52,206 nucleotides of DNA, taken from an uncultured Prevotellaceae bacterium (GTDB lineage Bacteria; Bacteroidota; Bacteroidia; Bacteroidales; Bacteroidaceae). A program made the translations under genes and the position numbers. The DNA lies in NCBI GenBank assembly GCA_902788605.1, contig CADAKX010000026.1, forward strand, positions 1 through 52,206, read 5' to 3'. A model generated the notes under the pieces. It ran no database searches. It was not told the DNA's origin and was given only the letters and a program-made list of their open reading frames with translations. Below are positions 1 through 7,678 of this stretch, piece after piece; position 1 is the first letter of the stretch; the number at the start of each line of letters is the position of its first letter.

Positions 1-26
1 CGGGTCTGGGTACAAGCTTAAAAAGC

Positions 27-63
27 AAAAGTGCTGCAAATCAAACGATTGCAGCACTTTTTT
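27..63 (-). terminator. Bidirectional rho-independent terminator
   Basis: A 13-bp perfect stem (27-39 with 49-61) with a 9-nt loop is bounded by A runs on one side and T runs on the other. It can terminate the leftward esterase operon and any rightward transcript entering from outside the window. Confidence 0.8.
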
Positions 64-86
64 GTGTTTAGGGTGTGCTAATGATG

Positions 87-1043
87 TTACTTTTTCTTGG
101 CAGTTCTTGCAGCATCGAGGAAGTTCACCATCTTCTGAAGGTTCTCTTCGCTATACATTCCCATGCCGTGGCCGCCTTCAGGTACGAAGGTTGCTTCTGT
201 CTTCACGCCAGCATCCTGCAGCTTCTCGAAGAACATCTTGCCCTGGCAGCAAGGCACCACGTTGTCCTTCTCGCCGTGGAAGATGATGATAGGAGGATTC
301 TTCTTGTTGACATAGTAGGTAGCGCTGAGGCTCTTATACTTATCGGGCTCCTTGCTCAGCTTTGAGTTGAGCAACACGTCCTCAGGACTGTTCTCGCCCA
401 TCTTCATGCCTTCACCGCAGTCCATGGCTGTCAGGTCAACAGGGCCAGACCAGTCGCAGGCAGCGTTGACGGCACTACTCTCCTTGGTATAGTTGCCCAG
501 GTTGCCCTCGAGGTCGATGTCAACAGTACCCACCTTGGTCTGCTTGATGCCGCTGGTGGTGGCTGCTGTTGAAGCCAGGTGACCACCGCTTGAGAAACCA
601 CTGGTGGCTACGAATGACGGGTCGAACTTGTACTTCTTAGCCTCGCCGCGTACAAAGCGGATGACGGCACGGATGTCGTGGATCTGGGCAGGCCACTTGG
701 CATCGGCACTTGAACGGTGGTTAGGACAAACCACTGCATAGCCAGCATTGAGCAGAGACTTAACGATGGTGCCCAGGTCGGCAGCACCCTTACTGCTGTT
801 GCTGAACCATGCGCTGCCATAGATGTGGATCACCACTGGATAGCTGGCAGCCTCTTTCTTGGGCAGGTAGATGTCACAGGTGTGATAGGCTTTGTCGTCG
901 CCTGCATAGTTCACATCTTTCCACTCCTGGCTGGTCTCCAGTTTCACTTGTTGCATTTGGAAGCCACCAAAGCCTCCTGCAGGCTGTGCCATAGCTACAG
1001 CAGCCAGGCACGGCATGATAAACGAAATTAATGCTTTTTTCAT
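87..1043 (-). CDS. Secreted alpha/beta hydrolase (acetyl-esterase/BD-FAE-like)
   Basis: 318 aa with an N-terminal signal peptide ending near MAQ (residue 20). The alpha/beta-hydrolase fold is indicated by an oxyanion-loop segment HIYGSAWF (about 73-80), a nucleophile elbow GFSSGG (Ser151), an acidic residue in HGEKDNVVP and a C-terminal GGHGMGM with the catalytic His near 292. This arrangement is typical of the carbohydrate-esterase-like lipase/esterase group (BD-FAE, Aes). Acting on acetyl or feruloyl esters of plant polysaccharide is inference from the family and from the neighbour: the gene lies 28 bp downstream of a GH3 glycosidase in the same orientation and probably shares its promoter. 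Substrate cannot be read from sequence. Confidence 0.85.
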   Translation of the reverse strand: MKKALISFIMPCLAAVAMAQPAGGFGGFQMQQVKLETSQEWKDVNYAGDDKAYHTCDIYLPKKEAASYPVVIHIYGSAWFSNSSKGAADLGTIVKSLLNAGYAVVCPNHRSSADAKWPAQIHDIRAVIRFVRGEAKKYKFDPSFVATSGFSSGGHLASTAATTSGIKQTKVGTVDIDLEGNLGNYTKESSAVNAACDWSGPVDLTAMDCGEGMKMGENSPEDVLLNSKLSKEPDKYKSLSATYYVNKKNPPIIIFHGEKDNVVPCCQGKMFFEKLQDAGVKTEATFVPEGGHGMGMYSEENLQKMVNFLDAARTAKKK

Positions 1044-1071
1044 TGTTCGTTTTGGTTTAAAGGTTTTTTTG

Positions 1072-3411
1072 TTAGTTAATGATGATATTTGAGAAATAAT
1101 ACTCTCTCAGAGCTTTCTGTACAGGCTCACCCTTCAGGCTCACCTGTTCTTTCAGGCGGATATCGGCCGACGAGGCACCAATCTTCACGACGAAGGTGCC
1201 TGGGTCGATGTGCCATTGGCGCTGGTCATAGTAGCCAAACTGCTCTGCATTGAGTTTGGCTGTTACGGTCTTACTCTCGCCTGGTTTCAGGCTGACACGA
1301 GCAAAGCCCTGCAGCTGGATAGGACGGATGTGCTGCTCCTTGCTGGTGGGCGAGAGATAGATCTGGGCTATCTCGTCGGCAGCCATCTCGCCTGTGTTCT
1401 TGATCTCGAATGTCAGGCTGATGCTTTCGTCCTTGGTCGTTGCCTCCTGGGCTATCTTGAGGTTGCTGTATTCAAAGGTGGTATAGGTCATGCCAAAGCC
1501 GAAGGGCCACTGCACGCGTGGGTCTTGCTCGTCGCTGTAGTTATAGCACAGGGGCTCATAGACCTCGGTGTTGGGATAGCTGATGGAGAGCTTGGCCGAA
1601 GGAGCCACGTTACCATAGAGGATGTCTGCCACAGCATGACCACCCTCTTCGCCAGGATACCAAGCCTGGATGACGGCCGAGCAACGATTGGCCAAGTCTC
1701 CAATCACCTGTGCCCTGCCACCAAAGATGACCAGCACCACGGGTTTGCCCGTCTGCAGCAGTTCGTTGACGTATTGCTCCTGCTGTCCTGGCAAGCGCAG
1801 TCCCTGACGGTCGCGGTTCTCGCCACACAGCATCACGTTCTCACCCATGCAGGCGATGATAACGTCAGCCTCTTTGGCCATGCGGAGGGCCTCCTGCTTG
1901 TCGGCCTTCTCGCCAGCGTCAACCTTGCGGTGCAGGATGTCATATTCCCAGGCTCTGATATCGCCGCCTTTCTTGAAGTCGGTCTCGATGGTGTCTGTCC
2001 AGTCGCAGCCACGCGAATACGAGATGCTCATGTGGCTGGGCTTGCGGTCTTTCATGCCCTCAAGCATTGTGATGACATGCGGATGATCCAGGTCTTCTGT
2101 CACCTTTTTCCAGAAATAGCTCATCGCAGGGAACGAATAGTCACCACACATGGCCCACATCGTGTTGGCGTTGGGACCCGTGATAAAGACCTTCTCTGGC
2201 GACTTGCCCTCGTCGAGGGGCAGGATGCCGTCGTTCCTTAGCAGTACGATGCTCTGTGTGGCAATGTCGTAGGCCGTCTGACGCTCTTCGGGCGTGTCGA
2301 GCACGATAGGCTCCTGACTATAGAGATAAGGGGCTTCATCCATCAGTCCGGCACGGAACTTATACCTCAGCACATCCTTTACAGCACGCTCAAAGGCCTC
2401 GGGCTTCACCAACCCCTGGTCTAATCCCTCTTGCAGGAACTTATAGTTGTCGCCGTGAGGGAAGTCCACGTCGTTACCAGCATTGATGGCTGCTGCGGCC
2501 TTCTCCATGGGACTTTCCAAACCAGGAATCTGGTCGATGGCAGTATAGTCGCTGACCACCATGCCGTCGAAGCCGAGGTAGTTGCGCAGGATATCCTGAA
2601 GTACGAAGCTGTCGGCCACACAAGTGATGGGGCAGTCCTTCATGGCATGATAGCCTGGCATCACGGCTTTGCTGCCAGCCAAGCGAATCATCGTTTCGTG
2701 GGGCAGCAGGATCTCCTCCATCAGCTCCTTCTCGCTGGCATCGCCACCACCGCCATAGCCCAGATAGTGTTTCGAACAGGCACCTACGCCTTTCTTCAAA
2801 TCACCTTGTTGCAGGCCCTTGACAAAGGCCGTACCCATGATGGCCGAGAGATAGCCGTCCTCGCCATACGACTCCTCCAGTCGGTTGAACGATGGCGTGC
2901 GACACACATCGACCATTGGCGACAGCGACAGCACGCCACCCATCTTTCGCATAGCGGTGGCCGTCTGCTGGGTCTTCAACTCTGCCAACTCGGGGTTGAA
3001 CGAGCAGGCCTGGCCAATCTGCTGGGGATAGATGGTGGCACCGCGGGTGTTGATGCCCGACAGCACCTCCTCGTGAAACAAGGCAGGAATGCCGTGAGGG
3101 GTCTTTTCGATGAGCCACGTCTGAAGTTGGGCCACACGGTTGCGCAGGTCCTCTGGCTCGCGTGGCTTCTGACTGGCATACTGCGAGAAATGGCCGATGC
3201 CGTTGGGAATCAGTTCACGACACTTGGTGGTGTCCAACTGCCCCTCGTCATCAAAGAGGTCATCCATATACATGCTGCGCAACTGAGCGATACGCTCCTC
3301 CTGCGACATGCTGTTGTATAGCTCGTCAATCTGCTTCTCCATATCATTATTGGTGCTGCATCCTGCCAGCATTGTGGCAGCCATCTGTATCGTTATGAAA
3401 AGTTTCTTCAT
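1072..3411 (-). CDS. Glycoside hydrolase family 3 lipoprotein (beta-glucosidase/xylosidase type)
   Basis: 779 aa. The start is fixed by a lipoprotein signal with lipobox LAGC (Cys18), so the enzyme is probably anchored in the periplasm or outer membrane. GH3 barrel motifs are visible: KHYLGYG (214-220) and GMVVSDYT, whose Asp288 is the expected nucleophile. The second alpha/beta domain carries the ENRDRQGLRLPGQQ segment, and a C-terminal fibronectin-III-like domain covers roughly the last 120 residues. Family members release terminal beta-glucose or beta-xylose from oligosaccharides; which sugar is unclear. It is the first gene of a two-gene operon with the downstream esterase, a pairing that fits hemicellulose side-chain and backbone trimming. 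Confidence 0.92.
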   Translation of the reverse strand: MKKLFITIQMAATMLAGCSTNNDMEKQIDELYNSMSQEERIAQLRSMYMDDLFDDEGQLDTTKCRELIPNGIGHFSQYASQKPREPEDLRNRVAQLQTWLIEKTPHGIPALFHEEVLSGINTRGATIYPQQIGQACSFNPELAELKTQQTATAMRKMGGVLSLSPMVDVCRTPSFNRLEESYGEDGYLSAIMGTAFVKGLQQGDLKKGVGACSKHYLGYGGGGDASEKELMEEILLPHETMIRLAGSKAVMPGYHAMKDCPITCVADSFVLQDILRNYLGFDGMVVSDYTAIDQIPGLESPMEKAAAAINAGNDVDFPHGDNYKFLQEGLDQGLVKPEAFERAVKDVLRYKFRAGLMDEAPYLYSQEPIVLDTPEERQTAYDIATQSIVLLRNDGILPLDEGKSPEKVFITGPNANTMWAMCGDYSFPAMSYFWKKVTEDLDHPHVITMLEGMKDRKPSHMSISYSRGCDWTDTIETDFKKGGDIRAWEYDILHRKVDAGEKADKQEALRMAKEADVIIACMGENVMLCGENRDRQGLRLPGQQEQYVNELLQTGKPVVLVIFGGRAQVIGDLANRCSAVIQAWYPGEEGGHAVADILYGNVAPSAKLSISYPNTEVYEPLCYNYSDEQDPRVQWPFGFGMTYTTFEYSNLKIAQEATTKDESISLTFEIKNTGEMAADEIAQIYLSPTSKEQHIRPIQLQGFARVSLKPGESKTVTAKLNAEQFGYYDQRQWHIDPGTFVVKIGASSADIRLKEQVSLKGEPVQKALREYYFSNIIIN

Positions 3412-3446
3412 CCGTCGTTAGTCGATATTTATAGCCGATTCGGCTG

Positions 3447-3454
3447 CAAAGGTA
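3447..3454 (-). promoter_or_regulatory. -7 element for the GH3 operon
   Basis: TACCTTTG on the minus strand matches the Bacteroidetes sigma-ABfr -7 consensus TAnnTTTG and lies 35 bp upstream of the GH3 start. No clear -33 TTTG was found. Confidence 0.6.
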
Positions 3455-3496
3455 ATAAAAAGGAGAGAAAACGAAAAGGAATTTGCAGTTTTTTAC

Positions 3497-3504
3497 TACC
3501 TTTG
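3497..3504 (+). promoter_or_regulatory. -7 element for gluQ
   Basis: TACCTTTG followed by CA, 18 nt before the chosen gluQ ATG. It is divergent from the GH3 promoter within the same 110-bp intergenic region. Confidence 0.6.
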
Positions 3505-3522
3505 CACCCGTTTTTCATCATT

Positions 3523-4482
3523 ATGACACCAACAGGACGTTTTGCACCCTCGCCAACAGGCCGTATGCATCTGGGCAATGTGTTCAGTGCGCTACTCTCG
3601 TGGCTGTCTGTCAAGAGCAAGGGCGGACAGTGGCTCTTGCGTATCGAGGACATCGACCCAGGCCGCTCGCGACAGGCTTTTGCCGACCAGTTGATGGACG
3701 ATCTTGAGTGGCTGGGACTGACATGGGACGGCACGCCAGTCTATCAGAGTCAGCGCTCGGAAATCTATGAGCATTATTTCCAGATGTTGAAGAGTCAGGG
3801 TGTGACCTATCCCTGCTACTGCACCCGTGCTGACTTGCTGGCCACCCAGGCGCCTCACGAGAGCGATGGACGCGTGGTCTATCCTGGCACCTGTCGACAC
3901 TTGCCGCTACAGCCCGATAAGCCTGCTGCCACCCGACTCATCGTGCCCGATAGGGACATTACCTTTGTTGATGGGCACTATGGACCTCAAAGTGTCAACC
4001 TGGCTCATCATGTAGGCGATTTCATCATCCGTCGTAAGGATGGTGCCTGGGCCTATCAGCTGGTGGTGGTTATCGACGATGCCCTGATGGGTGTTACTGA
4101 GGTGGTGCGTGGTTGCGACCTGCTGCTCTCGTCGCCCCAGCAGATGTATGTGGCCCAGCTCTTGGGCTTCACTCCTCCGCAGTTCATCCATCTGCCCCTG
4201 TTGTGCAACGCTCAGGGTCAGCGACTATCAAAGCGTGATGGTGGTCTCGATATGGCCTCTCTCCGCCAGAGCCATTCGGCTCCTGATGTCATCGGTCTCC
4301 TGGCTTATTTGGCAGGCCTCCAGTCTGCGCCAACTCCCATCACGCCCTCCGAGCTCCTCCCTGTTTTCTCCTGGGATAGCGTTCCCACCGTCCTCCCGCC
4401 TGTTGCGTTGCCCCCTTCCGTTCCGTCTATTGCGTTGTCCTCTTCTGTTCCGTCTGTTGCGTTGTCAACGCAACAAACATAA
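3523..4482 (+). CDS. gluQ: Glutamyl-Q tRNA(Asp) synthetase, repeat-extended C-terminus
   Basis: 319 aa. A truncated GluRS paralogue that in characterised members activates glutamate and attaches it to queuosine in tRNA(Asp). It starts with TGRFAPSPTGRMHLGN (the HIGH-type class I motif), continues with LLRIEDIDPGRS, and has a zinc site of the YadB type (CYC followed by YPGTC). The KMSKS-like loop is QRLSKRDGG, and there is no anticodon-binding domain. The ATG at 3523 is preferred because a TTG upstream overlaps the -7 element. Oddly, the last ~32 residues are built from three in-frame 9-residue repeats (PSVPSVALS type) encoded by a 27-bp DNA repeat that also occurs inside the next gene. The tail is probably not part of the native enzyme. 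Confidence 0.92.
   Translation: MTPTGRFAPSPTGRMHLGNVFSALLSWLSVKSKGGQWLLRIEDIDPGRSRQAFADQLMDDLEWLGLTWDGTPVYQSQRSEIYEHYFQMLKSQGVTYPCYCTRADLLATQAPHESDGRVVYPGTCRHLPLQPDKPAATRLIVPDRDITFVDGHYGPQSVNLAHHVGDFIIRRKDGAWAYQLVVVIDDALMGVTEVVRGCDLLLSSPQQMYVAQLLGFTPPQFIHLPLLCNAQGQRLSKRDGGLDMASLRQSHSAPDVIGLLAYLAGLQSAPTPITPSELLPVFSWDSVPTVLPPVALPPSVPSIALSSSVPSVALSTQQT
4388..4479 (+). repeat. Three 27-bp direct repeats ending in a palindrome, in the gluQ tail
   Basis: Units at about 4388-4413, 4414-4440 and 4441-4467 each contain a TGTTGCGTTG-like core (the second has TATTGCGTTG). The last unit runs into GTTGCGTTGTCAACGCAAC (4456-4474), a perfect 9-bp dyad around one T; the dyad extends to about 14 bp per arm with one mismatch. 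It lies in frame at the end of gluQ and includes most of its terminal codons. The distal unit is nearly identical to 4941-4980. Confidence 0.85.
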
Positions 4483-4500
4483 CCCCTTCTCTCGTAACCA

Positions 4501-5577
4501 ATGAAGAAAGAAACCTATGAATCCCAAAAAGCCTTTGCCGGCGACAAGAAGCCTTCCATGCTTCGTCGTTGTGTGGGCCATGACTACACAGGACGCCAGA
4601 TATATATGATTACCATGGTGACCGAAGGGCGTCGCCCCCTTTTTGGACATGTTTCTGGTAGAAGTGATGCCTCTGAGGCCGACCTAGATGCTCCCCGTAT
4701 TATTCTATCGGAATTAGGGCGGCGTGTGGCAGAGGAATGGTGGAATACATCGACTCATCATCCAGAGATAGAAGTGGTGGACTTACAGATGATGCCAGAC
4801 CATTTCCATGGTATACTCTTCGTAAAAGAAAAGATGGAGCGCCCTCTTGGCATGGCACTGCGAGGGTTTAAGCAGAGCTGCAACCGCCATTATCGCGAGC
4901 TGATTCTCGGCCAGCCTCCCGTCCCCTCCGTTTCGTCGTCCCCTTCCGTCCCGTCTGTTGCGTTGTCAACGCAACAAACGGAAAGACAACCAAAGCGCGA
5001 CCGCCGTGGCGAAGACCGTTCCCATGGTCTTCTCTTTGCTCGTGGGTATAACGACAGACTCCTTCTTCGCTCTGGCCAGCTTGATACTTGGCTCAACTAT
5101 TTAAAAGACAACCCACGCCGATTACTCATGAAGCGTGAGCATCCAGATTTTTTCCGTGTACAGAGAAATCTGAGCATGGCAGGCATCACCTTTTCTGCTA
5201 TTGGTAACCGTTTCTTGCTAAACCGCCCCGTACGCTTGCAGGTTCAGTGCTCTCGTCGATTGACAAAGGATGAGATACAAGCAAAGGTTCAGTATTATCT
5301 TTCTGCTGCACGACAAGGAGCCGTACTAGTGTCGCCAGCCATCTCTCCTGGTGAGAAGGCTGTTATGCGTGCTGCGTTCGACGAAGGTTTGTCTTTGGTG
5401 TATTTACAGGAGAATGGCTTTACCAGTTTGGCAAAGCCAGGTGGAGCAAGAATGGAGGCTTGCGCCAAAGGTCAACTCCTTATCCTTGCCCCCTGGGAGC
5501 ATCATAACGAACGTTTAGCGATTCGTCGTGACCAGTGCCTCGTCCTCAATGATATTGCCCGTCGGCTGTGTGAGTAA
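4501..5577 (+). CDS. REP-associated tyrosine transposase-like protein (Y1/HUH) with extra C-terminal domain
   Basis: 358 aa, 18 bp after gluQ. The N-terminal ~215 residues resemble RAYT/IS200-type Y1 transposases: a first strand YMITMVTEGRRPLF, the HUH motif in MPDHFHGILFV, and a helix NYLKDNPRRLLMKREHPDFF whose Tyr is the expected nucleophile. These enzymes nick and join single-stranded DNA at hairpins. Within the catalytic domain, between the HUH motif and the Tyr helix, sits an insertion (SVSSSPSVPSVALSTQQT) encoded by the same palindromic repeat found in the gluQ tail. The C-terminal ~140 residues (VSPAISPGEKAVMRAAF, GFTSLAKPGG, LLILAPWEHH, RRDQCLVLND) look like a Rossmann-type domain reminiscent of DprA/SLOG; that is inference. 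No IS-type flanking ends were defined. Confidence 0.75.
   Translation: MKKETYESQKAFAGDKKPSMLRRCVGHDYTGRQIYMITMVTEGRRPLFGHVSGRSDASEADLDAPRIILSELGRRVAEEWWNTSTHHPEIEVVDLQMMPDHFHGILFVKEKMERPLGMALRGFKQSCNRHYRELILGQPPVPSVSSSPSVPSVALSTQQTERQPKRDRRGEDRSHGLLFARGYNDRLLLRSGQLDTWLNYLKDNPRRLLMKREHPDFFRVQRNLSMAGITFSAIGNRFLLNRPVRLQVQCSRRLTKDEIQAKVQYYLSAARQGAVLVSPAISPGEKAVMRAAFDEGLSLVYLQENGFTSLAKPGGARMEACAKGQLLILAPWEHHNERLAIRRDQCLVLNDIARRLCE
4941..4980 (+). repeat. Second copy of the palindromic repeat, inside the transposase gene
   Basis: Positions 4951-4979 are identical to 4450-4478 in the gluQ tail, including the dyad GTTGCGTTGTCAACGCAAC. The flank to its left is a diverged partial unit. The copy is in frame and supplies a Ser/Pro/Val-rich insertion in the protein. 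Confidence 0.85.
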
Positions 5578-5607
5578 ATAGAGACTTGAAACTATTTTCA
5601 CCACATC

Positions 5608-5632
5608 CTTACCAATCTCGGGCTGCTTTGAC
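5608..5632 (+). repeat. Diverged 25-bp copy of a segment of the inverted-repeat element at 7226-7642
   Basis: This stretch, just 3' of the transposase gene, matches 7318-7342 at 21 of 25 positions; all four differences are transitions. The shared core is ACCAATCTC followed by GCTTTG. The rest of 5578-5645 shows nothing else recognisable. Confidence 0.5.
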
Positions 5633-5645
5633 CAACTGTGTTATA

Positions 5646-6095
5646 TTACTTTTTCATGTCCTCTGCCACCCACAGGACCCAATCGTCAATGTTGTCGGTG
5701 AGTTTCCTCGCAATGGGCAAGGGGATGATAATGTCGGGCACGCTGCCAAGACCTTCAGACGAGAAGTCCTTCTCGTAAAAGCCAGAATCAACGGACGTGG
5801 CATAGAATATACCAAGACGACTGTTGGGTAATGGTTCCGTTCGGCAGTTGCCTGTCAGGTCACAGCCGTTGGTGTTGCATATACCATAGACTTTGCAGCG
5901 ATCGCTGTAGTTCTTGACGAATTTAACAATGCTTTCCGCTGCGCTTCCAGTCATAACGTCTATCAAAACGGCAGCTCGTTTGATGCGTGATATCGGTTGA
6001 CGATTAGCGCCGTTATTGCTTTCGCCTTGTTTTTCAAACTTCTTTTTTGAGGCCTCACATCTTTCAATCAATTTTCTTATTGCGTTTTTACTCAA
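5646..6095 (-). pseudogene. Truncated S41 (tail-specific) peptidase, C-terminal remnant
   Basis: The 149-residue reading frame resembles the C-terminal half of S41-family proteases. RAAVLIDVMTGSAAESIVKF holds the expected catalytic serine, followed by LPNSRLGIFYATSVDSGFY, VPDIIIPLPIA and a terminal DDWVLWVAEDMKK. The N-terminal signal, PDZ region and first half of the catalytic core are absent, and the frame opens only with a TTG. A 13-bp direct repeat (6086-6098 and 6108-6120) sits at the truncation point, only ~20 bp from the end of the next gene. It is most likely a deletion remnant; translation from TTG as a small protein cannot be excluded. Confidence 0.65.
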
Positions 6096-6140
6096 ATTGC
6101 GTTGCCATTTTACTCAAATTAATTCTGTCAATGGGTATCG

Positions 6141-7085
6141 TTAGTATCTCTTCTTTATCTGTTCGACCTTATAACCCGCCTCTCGGAGCTTCGAGATGAT
6201 GCCCTCCTTGCCTACAAGATGGCCAGAACCGAAGACGAACATCGTCGGCTTTTCGCTCATCGCTGTAAGTATCTTGGGGAGCCACTTCTCATTGCGGTCC
6301 TTCAATATCGGCTGGTTGGTTTCCGGAAGATAGAAAGTGGCAAAACTATCGTAGTCGCCTGTTATCCAATAATTGCAGATTTCATCAAGATAACCATCTG
6401 TCCCTTCTACCCTTTCCATGAGTATCTGCTTGCGTTCATCGTAGTTTTTCAGAAAAGCCATCAGCGAGTCGGCCTGCTCCTCGATAGTCTGAGATGTTTG
6501 CATCAGAGGCTTAATGATGTCTTGTGCCAACAAGTTCTCGCCATCGAGTCCTCCCACCTGCCAGCCTCGTGCCTTCGCCTTTTGCATGAGTTCAAAATCC
6601 ATAGGAATTTTCTTCTGGTTTTTCTTGAGGTATTCTCTCATGATGGGGCCAAACAGAAATTCTTGAAATGAGGATGGAGTCCAGTTCCACATTTCCTTCC
6701 AGGTTGGGTCATCCAGATTGATGGGCATTATCTCCTTGAACTTCACCTTCAGAATCTCGGCACTTTCCTTGTCAATGACGTCGAAGATATTCTTGCCATC
6801 AGGATACTTGACCTTTTGTTGCTCTTGCTTCGGGCGAAACGATCTTTTCATCGTTTCCTGAAGGTTGTTTTTGGGGGGAAGATATTCAATGTACATCTGT
6901 TGACATTGTGCCTCGGCCTCCTGATATTCTGGTATGCTGTCGAGCAGCGAAGCGGACAGAGGATGTATCGTACCAAGCAGATACGATGGCTCCGCCAGCC
7001 CGTTGCCGCTGATGCGGAAGAGAAACTGCGCGTGTGATGAATTCGCGGTCAAGGCAATGATAAGGATTAGGAGGATTTTCTTCAT
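6141..7085 (-). CDS. TraB/GumN family protein, secreted
   Basis: 314 aa from the ATG at 7085. An upstream in-frame ATG at 7127 is rejected because a -7 promoter element lies between the two. Signal peptide MKKILLILIIALTANSSHA is followed by LAEPSYLLGTIHPL, the hallmark N-terminal GTxH motif of TraB/GumN proteins. Near the C-terminus FVFGSGHLVGKEGIISKLRE gives the second conserved GxxH segment. The family has a putative metalloprotease-like fold related to the Tiki/erythromycin-esterase group, but its cellular function in Bacteroidetes is not established. It is transcribed alone. Confidence 0.85.
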   Translation of the reverse strand: MKKILLILIIALTANSSHAQFLFRISGNGLAEPSYLLGTIHPLSASLLDSIPEYQEAEAQCQQMYIEYLPPKNNLQETMKRSFRPKQEQQKVKYPDGKNIFDVIDKESAEILKVKFKEIMPINLDDPTWKEMWNWTPSSFQEFLFGPIMREYLKKNQKKIPMDFELMQKAKARGWQVGGLDGENLLAQDIIKPLMQTSQTIEEQADSLMAFLKNYDERKQILMERVEGTDGYLDEICNYWITGDYDSFATFYLPETNQPILKDRNEKWLPKILTAMSEKPTMFVFGSGHLVGKEGIISKLREAGYKVEQIKKRY

Positions 7086-7112
7086 GCCGTTTTCGTTTTT
7101 GATTAGAGAATG

Positions 7113-7120
7113 CAAAGATA
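7113..7120 (-). promoter_or_regulatory. -7 element for the TraB/GumN gene
   Basis: TATCTTTG on the minus strand lies 27 bp upstream of the ATG at 7085 and decides against the longer start at 7127. Confidence 0.6.
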
Positions 7121-7225
7121 ATAACATATTCTCTTACCACAAAATAAATATCCAAAAAACGACCCGTAATAAGGTAGCATCTATGAACAAAACGACTTTT
7201 TTCTTAAGATATTTTGTTTTTTAGA

Positions 7226-7642
7226 CACCCTCACCCAAATCGCTGGAAAAGCCTTTGTACACAGAGGTTTTGGAAGATTGAGGATGCTCTTCATCCTCAC
7301 CACACCCTCACCCAACCCTCACCAATCTCAGGCCGCTTTGGCTTACAACAGCGGATGGGGCTTTTCGGTTCATACGAACGAGTCAAAGCAGGTGCGTGAG
7401 ACAGGAAAAAGTCCGTCGTTAGCGAACTCACAGTCCGACGCCTGCGGACTGACAGTCCGTGGCCTACGGACGGATTTTTGCAAGCCTTATTTGTATTTTG
7501 GGATGACTCTTAGAATTTCTATTGATGATTCAGGTTGAGGATGTGGTGAGGGTGTGGTGAGGGTGTGGTGAGGATGAAGAGCACCCTCAATCTTCCAAAA
7601 CCTCTGTGTACAAAGGCTTTTCCAGCGATTTGGGTGAGGGTG
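7226..7642. mobile_element. 417-bp element with 87-bp inverted ends (MITE/REP-cluster candidate)
   Basis: Positions 7226-7312 are the reverse complement of 7556-7642 at 86 of 87 positions, enclosing 243 bp without a credible gene. Both ends carry CACCCTCACCC-type sequence, and the outer flanks are T-rich on the left and A-rich on the right, so the dyad is continued outward by a TTTTGTTTTTT-like tract. The interior holds three tandem 22-bp hairpin units (7410-7475). No convincing target-site duplication is visible. It occupies most of the gene-free stretch 7121-7747. A non-autonomous mobile element is the likeliest reading; a structural intergenic repeat is the alternative. Confidence 0.6.
7410..7475 (+). 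repeat. Three tandem 22-bp hairpin units
   Basis: Units 7410-7431, 7432-7453 and 7454-7475 all start AGTCCG. The second folds as AGTCCGACGCCTGCGGACT (6-bp arms) and the third as GTCCGT/ACGGAC around a 5-nt loop, followed by GGATTTTT. Pairwise identity to the middle unit is about 16-17 of 22. Confidence 0.7.
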
Positions 7643-7678
7643 GCCGAAAAAAACAAAAAAATCCAAAAACTAGGAATA

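Noticed and set aside
1210-3321. Two long plus-strand frames opposite the GH3 gene
   Set aside because: The GH3 gene has complete family motifs on the minus strand; the opposite frames show no recognisable domains.
4388-4479. Short regular repeats that could suggest a CRISPR array
   Set aside because: The 27-bp units are contiguous without spacers, diverged from each other, and in frame with gluQ.
7278-7538. An 86-codon frame inside the inverted-repeat element
   Set aside because: It spans hairpin units and the inverted arm, has no domain or plausible context, and is better explained as repeat DNA.
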